Positions 21,950-33,609 of a stretch of DNA of 64,000 nucleotides are shown piece by piece. The DNA is taken from NCBI GenBank assembly GCA_047967505.1, contig CM106540.1. One strand, 5' to 3'. The position numbers and the translations under genes were made by a program. Source of the stretch: Dipteris shenzhenensis. Lineage: Eukaryota; Polypodiophyta; Polypodiopsida; Gleicheniales. Numbering within the stretch: position 1 is the stretch's first letter; each line of letters opens with the position of its first letter. The notes below the pieces were generated by a model. It made no database searches, was not told the DNA's origin, and was given only the letters and a program-made list of their open reading frames with translations.

Positions 21950-22540
21950 TCAAAGGTGGGAATCTATTTCAATGGACTTCATCACTAAATTGCCCACTAC
22001 TAGAGGGGGGTATGATACTATTCTTGTTGTTGTTGATCGTTTGACCAAAATGGCCCATTTCTTTCCAATGAAAAAGATTAATGGTGCTCTTGAGGTAGCA
22101 AAATTATTTGTAAGAGAAATCTTTCACTTGCACATATGCCTAAGAGGATTTTTTCTGACAGGGATTCAAAGTTCACATCTAATTTTTGGTGTGCTACATT
22201 TAAAGCCAAAGGAACTGAACTTAAAATGAGCACAGCATTTCATCTGCAAATAGATGGGGAAACTGAAATAGTAAATCGTTTTCTGGAAGACATTCTTAGA
22301 ATGTATGTTAATGAGAAGAAAACTAATTGAATTGAATTATTATCTTTGGCTGAGTTTGCTTATAATAGTTCGTGGCATAGCTCAATTCAAATGACTCCCT
22401 TTGAAGCTATATATGACCAAAATTATCATTCACCAGTTAATTTTTCTAATTCAGAGAACAAAGTTGAAATTTCAAAACAAATGCTTGAGAGGATGGATGA
22501 GGAAGTCAAACACATACCACCAAAATCAGTGAGAAAATAG
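21950..22540 (+). pseudogene. Ty3/gypsy integrase core fragment
   Basis: [20 protein letters not shown] carries the first catalytic Asp; [14 protein letters not shown] follows. After a frameshift near 22130, [14 protein letters not shown] gives the second Asp and DGETEIVNRFLED the Glu (consensus DGQTE). Then LAEFAYNSSWHSSIQMTPFEA, ending near DEEVKHIPPKSVRK with a TAG. A stop (TGA 22328-22330) also interrupts. Both ends are truncated: the left flank is unrelated and the right flank becomes copia gag within about 20 bp. Confidence 0.9.
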
Positions 22541-23703
22541 CCCACTATCTTCCCAAAAGTTGTGTACAACTGGTCTGTGACCTTGAATGGTCTAGGAAAG
22601 GATTATGCACAATTCTGGACATCCATTGCCGTCCGTGAGAATGTTCCTGATTTTGAGGAGTTGATTTCTCTTCTAATTTCTAAAGAGCAGAGAAATGGTG
22701 GTACATCTTCTTCAGGAGGAACTTCAAAAGAAGCTATCTTCTACTCAAATACTGGAAGAGGTCGAGGCAGAGGTAGAGCAGGCCAATTCGGAGGCCATGG
22801 CAGAAATTAGAATATGCAGCAAATTCAAGAAAACCAGTCCTATGGAGGAGGATGTGGTAACTTTAGAGGCAGGGGGAGCCAAAGAGGTCGTGGTGGATAG
22901 CAGAGAGGCCAAAATCCAAACAACAATGTTGAATGCTACTATTGTGGTAAAATGGGTCATATGGTTAAAGACTACTATAAAAAGCCGAATGACATCATGA
23001 CTGGAAAATTGCAGCAAGGCAATTATGCATCCTCTAGTAGACAGGGTGATGACAGAAATGAGGATCTGTTTATGGTGCAACACATGACCAATTCTGTGAC
23101 AAGTGTAGAAGAAAGCAATGATGTGTGGTATGTTGACTCAAGTGCGTCAAACCACATGGCAGGTCATGCAGAATGGATGCAGGATAATGGATGCAGGATG
23201 CAAGGAAAATGGAAAGACCAGGATTTGTGGAGATTGGTGATGACACTGCACATCCTATTGTGCAGATTGGTAAAATTCCTTTGTCTATGTAGGATGGGAA
23301 AAAGAAAAACCTGTTTGATGTATTTCATGTCCCGAATATCACCAAGAACCTGATTTCTATTGGTCAAATGGTTGAGCAGGGCTTGTAGGTTAGACTTAAT
23401 CCTCATGGATGCTTTGTTGAGGATATGAAAAATAAAGGTCGCTTGATAGCAAAAGGGAAGAAGAAGGGCAGGATGTTTACGTTGGATGCGAACAGGCCTG
23501 AATTGAGTGCAACAATGTTTGCACATGGGACCGGTGTAGTTGCAGATATTGATATTATGTTCGAGAGTGACGGCCTGGTGGAGATATCCAGTTGTCTTAT
23601 GTTCCCACAGAGGACAACTTGGCAGTTCATGAAAGCTTTACCACCACGGCCCAAGTTTGAGGTATTTCAACATGCTTTATACTCGGCTCATTTTATTACA
23701 TAA
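22541..23703 (+). pseudogene. Copia gag-protease joined to RNase H tail by internal deletion
   Basis: Gag tail (LNGLGKDYAQFWTSIAVREN; SLLISKEQR), an RG-rich segment, and a knuckle CYYCGKMGHMVKDYY in which the last Cys is Tyr. Protease WYVDSSASNHMAG (consensus DSGAS, Gly to Ser), then the FHVPNITKNLISI region near 23330 in a shifted frame. The open frame then runs from VEDMKNKGRLIAKGKKKGRMF into FMKALPPRPKFEVFQHALY, which is the end of copia RNase H. Integrase and RT are therefore deleted, with the joint at roughly 23530-23630. The tail closely resembles that of the 1.1-kb element. Confidence 0.88.
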
Positions 23704-25917
23704 GGGATCACTCTGTACATATCATAGGCAGACATGCAAATTCTTTGAATTTTCATCCAAATGGTGATCAGTTGTTCAACTATGACAAAAGGAGGAGCAG
23801 GCGTCAGCACTTCTTTTTAGGGCCTTCCTTTCTTTATCCTTATTATCCTCTTTCTCTCTATCAGTGGGCGGTGCAGTTTTTGCTTTCCTTGGTGATTGGG
23901 CTTTTGGTGGCAACCCCTGGTCTGGCTAGAGGGGCTCTATGGCAGCACCCTCAACTCCCTCAGCCATCAAAATTCTTCTTTCGACGACTGATAAGCAACA
24001 AGTACAGCAAGCAGTGAATCTTTTATAGGACAAGGTAGTTATTGGCAGGATAGCGAGCCTTACTCCATCGAGGCGACAAATCAGGGACCGGATCCAGGCC
24101 AACCTGGCATTGGATGGTGACCACATTCAGGAGGTCACCATGATTTATGGTCGAGGGCATGGACTCGACTCACCATGTTCCCCGCTTTCCTCTAATTATA
24201 GAAGTAGTCACCCATACAGTCTGCAAAAACTTCAATTGCTAGCAAAGCACCGTCTCAGACCTCCAAGTCTCTCTTTCTACAAATGAATTGACTCCTCTTG
24301 CAATAAAATTATGGAACTTTGTCTTCTTGAACCGTCTCCACAATGACCAACACAAGAATTATGCATGAAGCTAAGCCTGTCTCGACATCTCTTGGAATAC
24401 TTCTTGAACCATACACTAAAAATAGCAGTGCTTTCCCTTAGCCCTAAGTACCGACTGCAATCTCTATGATAGCGATCGGCCACGATCTCTCCCTCGAAAA
24501 TCTCTGAGCAAACCCTAACAACCAATGTGGGCAAGGCAACTCCCATCATAAACCAAAACGAGCAAGAAGCTCAAGAAAACATGATCAACTGCCCTCTACA
24601 ACTTGAGACGTAGCCTATTAACTGATCCGTCCACCCTTCTTAAGGATGGCTAGCTCGTAGTTGCTTTTTAGCTCCTTCACTTCTCATCCCTTGGTTTTCC
24701 TTGCAAAAGTCCAGTTTTGGATTGGTTCTTCTCGCATCATCACTAGGGACCATCCCTTCTTTTTCTTTCCTTGTCGCCCACTCTCCCCGTCTGTGGACAC
24801 ACAAAATGTTCCTTAACTGTAGTCTTAAGCACCCATCCTTCAGTGGCTCAGTGACTAGTCCCTTCACTGCCTTATCAGTACGAGTTTTTTTTACTTTACT
24901 CTTATCACTATTCATTCTATGCACCAATGCGAGATCTAAGGCCCACATCCAAGCTCCAATGGCTATCTAATCATCTCATTGTCGTCAATGTCTTGTCATC
25001 ATTTCCTTCTACAATCAGGGTTCTCCATACAAGCACATTTATTTATGAAATATATAGTTAATACACAACATCGTTCAAAAAATAGAAGAGGTGGATGTTG
25101 TGCTATACACTAGCTACCATCTCATACCCTATCCATGCTAGCTACATGTGTATTATCAGTGCTAGTTCCTCATACGCATGAGTGCTCTTATACATGACAT
25201 ATACGACATTTTCCTTCTTCTACAAAAAGATATGAGTCACAAAAGAAAAGCCTATCAACATTTGGATTTGGTACACTGCAACACAAAGTACATGCCATCT
25301 TCTTCATTCTCTTTAGAGGCAATGAGAATTGCAAAGTTATCCCCTCCTCTAGTCCATTAGGGAGGTCATCGAATCCCTCCCCAAATTGTGGTACAATGTT
25401 TGTATCTTTAACATAGTCATCATGTATAGGCAAAATATGGCATAGCTCCCATTGTTTCATAGTTGCAATGTCCTCACACTTCTCATAATCTCCCATGATG
25501 CATGCACTACAAAAATAGGATTTTGAGACAAAGGTGGTCGTCTAAAGCCCCGTATGCTTTGCAAACTTCATGTCCCATAAATGGTATAAAGAAATGTAGA
25601 GAAGCAAAAATTAGAATGAGAATACAATAAACAAATTAATAACTTAAAAGAAGAAAGAACTTGGTAATAAACATTTGTAAGAAATATTTTTGATGCACTA
25701 TAGTTCTCCTTATACTCTACAAAGATGCAGAGCTCTTATAGGAGCAAAATTTACAAGGTTGTAGAGCTCTTATAGGAGCAAAATAAAATTTCCATTTTCA
25801 TGCACTTCATTTGTGGTTTTTGTGATGGGAAAAGTGACATGTTGGTACTTGAATACCAAGTAGTAGCGTGCGTGCATGCACATGCGTGCGCATACACATG
25901 CATGCATGCATACATAC
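23704..25917. other. No supported gene
   Basis: Several frames of 60-100 residues on both strands (for example 24277-24549, 24640-24948 and 25188-25496, all minus) show no recognisable motif and no consistent splice series. No RNA gene seen. Confidence 0.35.
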
Positions 25918-25952
<35 letters not shown>

Positions 25953-25989
25953 TGTACATAAATATGTATGCACGTGCATGCATGTATGT

Positions 25990-26031
<42 letters not shown>

Positions 26032-26072
26032 ACTATCATTAATTCGGAGCTGTGTTATTTTTCTATGACTTT

Positions 26073-26127
<55 letters not shown>

Positions 26128-26180
26128 ACCCTTAAAAAAACAATCAGAGAAAAATAACACACCTCCGAATTAATGATAGT

Positions 26181-26251
<71 letters not shown>

Positions 26252-26265
26252 ACCCTTTAAAAAAA

Positions 26266-26323
<58 letters not shown>

Positions 26324-26377
26324 CTCACACACACACACAATCATAGAAAAATAACACAACTCCGAATTAATGATAGT

Positions 26378-26428
<51 letters not shown>

Positions 26429-26440
26429 CGGGGGGGAGAG
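25918..26440. repeat. Compound GT/CT/GA microsatellite cluster with inverted repeats
   Basis: Contains (GT)n at 25920-25951 and 26072-26097, (CT)n at 25992-26026, (GA)n at 26098-26124, 26186-26247 and 26382-26418, (GT)n(GA)n at 26270-26322, and a G-rich run at 26418-26436. A roughly 45-bp unit (GACTATCATTAATTCGGAGC...TTATTTTTCT) lies at 26029-26066 on the plus strand and inverted at about 26148-26184 and 26344-26380. The flanking CT and GA runs therefore also pair, giving a potential long hairpin. The word GAGAATTACCCTT occurs twice. Confidence 0.9.
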
Positions 26441-26698
26441 AGGAATATGCTACAATTCATCCTTCAAAAATACAAAAATAGTGCAGCTTCAACATCTTCA
26501 TAGTTACCCATAGAATTTAGAGAGAGAGACAGAGTGAGAGAGAGGTCCAAGAACACACCCAAAATTATCCTTCAAAATTGCGCCCCCCCCCCCCCAGCAA
26601 GGAGGTGTTAGTCTAGAGAGTGTTTTGCTTCTTGTGGCTCCAAGAGGATAAAAGAGATGCAAAGCATTTGAAATTTAAGATATAAACATTTGGATTTT

Positions 26699-26740
<42 letters not shown>

Positions 26741-26806
26741 CATGCTACAATTCATCCTTCAAAAATACAAAAATAGTGCACTTTCAACATCATGGTAGTC
26801 TCCCAC

Positions 26807-26840
<34 letters not shown>

Positions 26841-26991
26841 TCCAAGAACACACCCAAAATCATCCTTCAACCACTCCCCCCCCTAGGCAAGGAGGTGGAA
26901 GTCTAGAGAGTGTTTTGTTTCATGTGGCTCCCAGAGGATAAAAGAGATGCAAAGCATTTGAATTTTAAGATATAAAAATTTGGATTTTCAT
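26441..26991. repeat. 295-bp tandem duplication
   Basis: Units start at 26441 and 26736 (AGGAAYATGCTACAATTCAT). Both contain TCCAAGAACACACCCAAAAT, a C-run (13-14 C in the first, shorter in the second) and GTCTAGAGAGTGTTTTG, and end TTTGGATTTTCA. (GA)n lengths differ between them. Confidence 0.9.
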
Positions 26992-29769
26992 ATCCCAAAT
27001 ACGTCCAAGTATATCCATCATATGAATGAGTAATTAATGAGCATATATTTGCCTTAGAAACAAAAAAATTATACCCCCAAATATGCTTGTATTTCTTTTG
27101 TACCTACCCATAAGTGGCCCCGCCCAAATAGTGTTCGGTCTATCCTACCTACAGCTATTCATTCCCCTCTTATATTTCCAATAGGGCCCCGTCCTATATC
27201 TACATATTCAATTCCCCTCAAGGCCTCTTATGGTGCCCCCTCCAATAGGTTTAATATTCATACAATACAACAGTGTTGGTAGGGTCATATGCTCACAATG
27301 GGGGGAAACACAATCGTAAATGTTGCTTATATGACAATATTTTAAACGTTCGAGCAAACATATATGGAGCATTTTTTGCCAAAAAAGCATGCAAATTTGT
27401 ACACCTTATTCCTTTGTTTGCAGTGTTATAGAATAGCTTATGATGATAAATGCATTTACCGATGTAGAGATTTAACCACAAATTTCAACATCTTAAATTT
27501 TGCGCACACATTATTCTAGTACTTTTAAGGACTAAAAACAATGGTGAAGCAACCATGCACCTAGAGCAATTTTGAGCAACAAAGGGCAACCATATGGGAA
27601 ATTAGCCACATGACTATCTTACAGATCCATGTAGCAGTACCAGTTACCATGCTGACATCTATTTCTCGAGTTCATTAGAATTATTTGTTAGCCATGTTTG
27701 CAACAAGAAAACAAATGGCAAGCAACAGACTAGTACATCAATATATAGCCAACTGTGGCAATAATTTAGGAGCCAAGTGGCCTAAGGTTAAATATTGAAG
27801 AACCAACTCGAGCTATCACATGGCAACAATTGGACAAAGAGCAAGAGTCGTCACAGAGTGCTCAAGTAGTTTCTTGTGAGTCAACTGTCCTCGTGCATCG
27901 GGTTAGGAGAAGTAACCTATAGACCCCAAGTCCACCACCACCCTAGCAATAGACTAGGAAGTCCAACACTTGGCTCTCATCATTCAACCGGGCTGACAAT
28001 AGCCTCATTAGATCCTCCATATCCAATCATCTCATGGCATCTCCACTTCTTTTATCCACAATTGACTCTAGCCATGGACAAAAAACCCTAGTCTCTGAAA
28101 TAAGGAGCTTCTTTCTCTCTAATCAACATCCAAAGACATGCTTGACCCCTTCAAAGAGGGTGGCCTAAAATTGTAGTCATTGGTCCTTTGGTGAATGCCA
28201 AGGACAACTACTAATAAAGATAATAGCTAGCATAACGCGAGCCACAAAAGAGCATTGGGATCCATGAGGCAAGAAGAGAACATGGCAACATTGCCCAACT
28301 AGTCAAGGAAAAGCAAGATTGAATAGAAAGGAAACATGTCCAAGGGGCTTAAGGAGGCAAAGAAGAGTGAGTCGAACATTGATCCTATCATCAATCTACG
28401 CCAAAGAAACAAAACATGCTAGGCCAATTCCACTCCTAGTCAAGTCCTTGTTTGTAGGTAAGCTCAATTTTGACAAATATAAGAGAGAAATAGCACCCTT
28501 ATTGATTAAATCAATTTAAGAGCTACCTTTTCATTGCGCAAACAAGGAGGACAAGAAGGGCATCCTCATGTCGAAGTGTTTAACAAGTGAATCCATCACT
28601 TCGTGGAACAAGTAGCATACAAAGCACTACATTACAGATCTGAACCTAGGCATGTATGACTAGAAAAAGGTCATCAAGAACATTCAGCTCATTCTTCAAG
28701 CTAACATTAGGGACCACAAAGTAGGCCAACCACTAGACAAATCGTTTCACACAAGTTGCCATTCAGTTGTTGCAAATACTAGATGGAGAGTCGAGACAAA
28801 CTAAGTTTTCTTCATAGACTCAGCTAAAATATATTATCGTATTTTTGTAGCTTCAAGCCAAAGGATGGCAAGACCAATTATGAGCTCAAACTCATCTCAC
28901 TGAGGATAAGGACCCAAACACTAGCATGACTCTAAGGCAAATAATCACCACCATTCACCCACTAGTGCAAAAATCACCTCCCCCTTCCATAACACCTTTC
29001 TACAACTCCCAATACAAATTCCACATTCTTGACAATGACAAACTCAGCAAAGGGACACATTCTCGTATGTTAAGGCTAGGTAGGACCTAATATGAGCATT
29101 TGCCTAGTAAAAAACTATTGTCAAGCTCAATCTCCCCACAAAGCAATCAAGTGAGCACTTGGGCATGCTCAACAACCAATCAAAACCAAAGAAGTAGGCC
29201 CCCAATATGAAGATTCACATAAGGGGCTGGGAAAGAAGCAAACCTTGATCGTCCACTTGGTAGATCATTGCTTGTAGACCAAAGGCAACAATCAACTAAC
29301 AAGACCGTTCATCACAATGAAAGAAAGTCAAAATGTCCAAAGCACTTAACATGGTGTCCAAGCTTACCCGCCCCAAGAAGTTAGTAGCCAATCCAATGGC
29401 AAACAAAGAATAGGCAAGAAGTTTCTATTCGATCCACCATACCCAGCCAATCAGCTCTCAATGAGGATCCAATAGACATGTTCAGTCCTTTTTGAGGGAA
29501 ACTTACAATTGTATTCATTGGTCCTTGGTGTTCTCCAACACCAATGCAAAGCAAGAAAACACACAAGGATCTTCCAAAAAGCTGTTAACATATTTCTATA
29601 TAGCAACGTAGTCATGGGTTTTAAAGTACATTTTTAGATCGGTTCATTCCTTTTGGGGGGAGAAGTTATGGTAAGTCCAATTTTCATTCATATTTACAAT
29701 GAGAGTCAAAATTCAATTTTAGTGTTTGAATGGTCATGACATCCTGAGCAATAGGCATGGTCATGGAAT
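26992..29769. other. No supported gene
   Basis: No domain recognised. Around 28500-28860 the plus strand can be read for long distances with few stops (CANKEDKKGILMSKCLTSES), which may be an old coding remnant, but it matches no family I know. Confidence 0.35.
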
Positions 29770-30100
29770 GCACATCCTCCCAATAGAAAATATTGTGCTG
29801 CAGTATAAATCGCACAACAATGAGGCCTCTCATCCAAGGTAAGCCCAGTCTTGTCATAGCAATGAAAACCTTTCACCTAAAAGAGTGCCTAAACTATAGA
29901 AAACATGTTTTCTAGGACTCTATAACGTGCATCATCCCAATAGAAATATGGCATGATAGTATAAAAGGAACAACAAGGCGTTTCATCGAAGGTTAGCCCG
30001 TTTCAGTGAAAGATTTGACCTAGAAACCTTTCACATGAATCACAAAGCTTCAAACAAACCTTCGACTCCATAACATCATTGATTAAAAAATACACGTCAT
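29770..30100. repeat. Diverged ~160-bp tandem duplication
   Basis: Units begin near 29770 and 29930 with CATCCTCCCAATAGAAA-like sequence. They share ACAACAANGNGNNTNTCATC, GAAGGTTAGCCC-like and AACCTTTCAC segments in the same order. Confidence 0.65.
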
Positions 30101-30987
30101 GCATGGTGATGGGAAATTGACATTACCTAGTTTGAATGGTGCCCTCCACGTTTTTTTTGGAATGCAACAAGGAAACCAATTTCTTTGTAATACAACTTGA
30201 TATACTAATCCACCTTAAAGCACCCTAAAGTTAGCCAAAAGGAACAGCTTTTACTTTTTTCTTAGGAGTCAAAGGAAGTGCTCCCTGCAAACTGCATCAA
30301 CCAACCATTTCTATACCTGGTAAAAATTCGTTTTGCATATTTCAATAGACTGCAAATCCGATTAGGAAAGCAGAGTGATGGTTGTTTTGTCAGGTATCAA
30401 AACTCGGATCTTAGTACAAAAAAAGAAGCTGTGTGCCCAGTAGCCCAACTTTCTGGACGGCTAGGCTAGTACCATGGATAGCAAGCATTACGGAATTACT
30501 ACAATCCCAAAAAGTGCTGCCTGTATGCTTGGCCTAGACTTACCAGATATGTTTCCATCGATGTACAGAATAGAGGATACCTACGCAAGGCAGTTTGATT
30601 CATCTGAAAGGCTATCAGCTGCTCATCTCAATAACAAGAAATGAAATCCAAATATCAAGGACCTGATTTCAATGAAATCTCCACTCTTCACAGAAGTACT
30701 ACAACTCACGAGTATAATCATGAATCACTCATGGGAATTCGTTGACTTGTACTGAAAAGCAATATCAGGATGATTAGCAAAGTGCACCTTGAAGGTACTG
30801 CTGGATCGTGGAGATACCAAAAAACCAACTGAGCAGAAAGCATACGTACTATGGTTGTGCATCTTGCTTCATGGAAAGGCTGCAAAAAGGCATATATTGT
30901 CCCCTCATTCCATTACTACTGAATGTCAAAGTTTGTATGGCTGAAGACTCAATTCAGAAGCTGTATGCACAGTGGTGATGCATTCGG
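30101..30987. other. Intergenic and probable 3' UTR of the WRC gene
   Basis: Lies downstream of the stop codon of the minus-strand gene that ends at 30988. No other coding signal. The polyadenylation site is not clear to me. Confidence 0.4.
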
Positions 30988-33053
30988 TCACCTCACTGCC
31001 AGAGATACATCCTTACCAGAGCCACATCCCATTGTCAGCATGTCAGACCAGCTCTTTCCTGAATCAGATGAGGTGCATTTTCCAGTTTGTTTCTTCAATA
31101 CTTTGGGAACTGTCCGCCTGCTCAGATACACCTGGTGATGCTCGCAATAATTAAAACCGTGCTTAGCTTGTTGAGAACATTGCCAGCCCTTTCCATCAGA
31201 CCTGTGACACCTCTTCACATTTTGCAGCCCTGCGTCTCCATGCTCAGAGCAGGCAGCAGTTGCACTCTGGGAGCAATCATCAGTCACATGCAACAACTCT
31301 TTGTGTGACTGCTCCCTTGACTGAAGATCCTTGTAATTAACAGAGCCGCCCTTCAAAAAGCCTCCTCGACTCAATGATGAAACCCACTTGTGTAGGTCTT
31401 TTTGTATAGCAGGCTTTGTCTGCCCACTAGCCACTGCCCGACCTTTGTGGCGGCGTCCTAGATGATGCTCACAATAAATATAGCCTGGCTTGCATTGCTG
31501 AGAACACTGCCACCGTTTTCCATCTCTCCTGTGACAGCGTTCTAAACGCTCATCCTTGCCTCGAACATCTGCATAGTTTTCTGCAGGGCAGCAACCGTTT
31601 AATGCAGCTGAGGACTCCTCTACACTCGAGGCATCCACTGATTGTAAAGCTTTTTTGGCATCTCTCTTCCCCTGACCATGTTGATTAGACGTCAGCATCC
31701 TTGTCACAGGATCAGCAGCAGACTGAGAAGATGCATCTATTGCTGCTTGGAGCACTTGATCTACATCTGCCTGCCCACTGCAGCTTGTTTTTCCCTTCCA
31801 TCTATAGGGGGTTGCAGCCATATGACTCATTCCCTGCAGTCCTAGTGCTACTTCTCCATGACCGTTGCTCTCAGGCTCTCCTTCCAATCCATGCACGACA
31901 CTTTGAGGCCTGTCCAGAACATACCCGTCCAAAATGTGTGGCTCTCGCACTGTTTCTTTACGAAATGCAGCTACTTGTGGATGTACATTTCCCTTCCAGA
32001 CAACCTGTGGCATCTTCACAGTGCATGGATCATACCCAGGAAAAACTTGCTTTAGTTGTCTTGCAGTTGTGCATTGCTGATGCATATTGCCTTTGGTGAT
32101 TCTACTAGCATCATTGACTGCACTATCTACTGCCCATACATCAGGAACCTGCAGCTCTTGCTTTGCCACTCTTGCTTCTGTGGTTCTCTCTTGCTTTCCC
32201 TCTCTTGCCGCTGTGGTTCGTCCAGACCCAGATCCGCTCTCCTTTGCCTTTCCCTTCTTCCGCCTTCCTTGATGATGTTCACAATATATGGAACCTGACT
32301 TAGCTTGTTTGGAGCACTGCCAATGCCTGCCATCAGTTCTCCGACAGCGACCAATTTTGGGTTCCTCTCCTTGAGAATGTTCTCTGCTTGGCCCTGAACA
32401 GCTATCAGCTACAGTCTGAGACCCCTCTTCCATGGATATCTGCTGGATGACGGTATGTGAATCTTTAACCTTCATCCTTGCTTTTGTCCGGCACTGGTAA
32501 TGGTGCTCACAGTAAAGAAGGCCTGGCTTGGCTTGCTGTGAACACCGCCATTGCTTTCCATCTGTCTTACGACACTGTTCAAGTTTCATCTCCTGTCCGA
32601 AACTTCTACATTCATCAGCAACAGAATTTCCAGTCGGCTGTTTTGAGCATCCTTGCACTGTTTGTCTCATTTGACATAGATCCTTCTTAGAAATTCCTTT
32701 CTCGTGCCCATGGTCTTCTGCAAACTCTTTACTTTGCTTGTGTGCAGCAGCCTTGATTATTTGCTTCTTGTCCTCAGCCCTTCTGCAATCCCGCAACACA
32801 AATCTACGGCTCTTGAGCTCTTTGAAATCAGGACATCTTCTAAGAGCCATCTTGACCTGCACTGCTCGAGGTTCGCTGTTCAAGCTGAGAAGCTTCGAAT
32901 AGCCCTGTTTCAATAATTTTCTCAAAGCCTCACAGACAGTCACGCCATGGCTTCCAGTTTCTAACAGAACAAGGAATAAAGCTGTTGACAATGGTGAATT
33001 GGACCAATCGTATACTGAAGATGACTGTTTGCGAGCAGGGCTTGTGTTCATTG
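30988..33053 (-). CDS. Multi-WRC-domain nuclear protein, last exon
   Basis: A large exon (frame open from 33096) starting after a strong acceptor (TTGTCTTTTTCAG, 33054-33066). Residues 34-101 of the open frame (ALFLVLLETGSHGVTVCEAL to SRRFVLRD) look like a small winged helix of HARE-HTH type: inference from helix pattern. Four WRC zinc modules follow, each C-x9-C-x10-C-x2-H: C175-H199 (32574-32500), C251-H275 (32346-32272), C521-H545 (31536-31462) and C630-H654 (31209-31135). Basic tails (GRRKKGKAK, GRRHKGRA) follow two of them. WRC domains are plant-specific DNA-binding/nuclear-targeting modules known from growth-regulating factors. The QLQ domain of GRFs is not seen, so I do not name it GRF. 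Linkers are Ser/Gln-rich. No internal stops. Probably nuclear transcription or chromatin regulator. Confidence 0.85.
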
Positions 33054-33159
33054 CTGAAAAAGACAACATTGGATTCCTTTGATTAAAATGGATCATTCAG
33101 CATGAAAGGCTATTATGATACAATGATACAATCACACCATTCAAGGAACCAATGCATAC

Positions 33160-33229
33160 CTGAGAAATGAGTGCTCAAAGTTGTGTCCATGCATAAGTTT
33201 CTGCATATTTGTTGGGACCGCAAACAAAT
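33160..33229 (-). CDS. Candidate 70-bp middle exon of the WRC gene
   Basis: The flanking exons have incompatible phases if joined directly: exon 1 ends in phase 0, and exon 2 needs one carried base. Between them the minus strand offers acceptor GCTGACAG (33230-33237) and a very good donor CTCAG|GTATGC (33160/33159). The enclosed 70 bp has no stop (ICLRSQQICRNLCMDTTLS) and leaves exactly one base, so the join reads through. Total coding length becomes 3444 bp (1147 residues). An alternative acceptor at ATATGCAG gives 41 bp and breaks the frame. Only cDNA would settle it. Confidence 0.5.
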
Positions 33230-33609
33230 CTGTCAGCCTTGGCAAAGACCCTGCTCTATCGTATTAACATATTGAAAACTCGAAATTTAATATTATTAAA
33301 AACCTTGAGTCTGTTCTATATAACACATAGGTCATGCTCACCTGTTGGCTTTCACTTCCTCCTTCCACCTTTTCGTTACAATGGAGAGGGATTGAACCTG
33401 AAGCAAATTGAAATGGTGAGAGGACGACATGCTAATATTATCCCTATGAGCACAGGACTTGATATATTTTCCACAGCACAATGCTTTCATAAATGCCATT
33501 GATAGACGCTGACAGGTTGATTATAGATTTATTCCTGACTCCACATCGTTTCAAGCCGTTAACATCGCTTATCTCAGTGATGTATAATGTTCAGACGAGT
33601 TGCAATTAC

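Noticed and set aside
25188-25496. Minus-strand 102-codon frame with several Cys
   Set aside because: Cys spacing fits no zinc module I know, and no splice or homology support.
25770-26503. Cys/Val/His- or Arg/Glu-repeat frames in the microsatellite cluster
   Set aside because: Direct translations of GT, CA and GA repeats.
31701-32916. Plus-strand frames inside the WRC exon (132 and smaller)
   Set aside because: Antisense shadows of the 2-kb coding exon, low in motif content.
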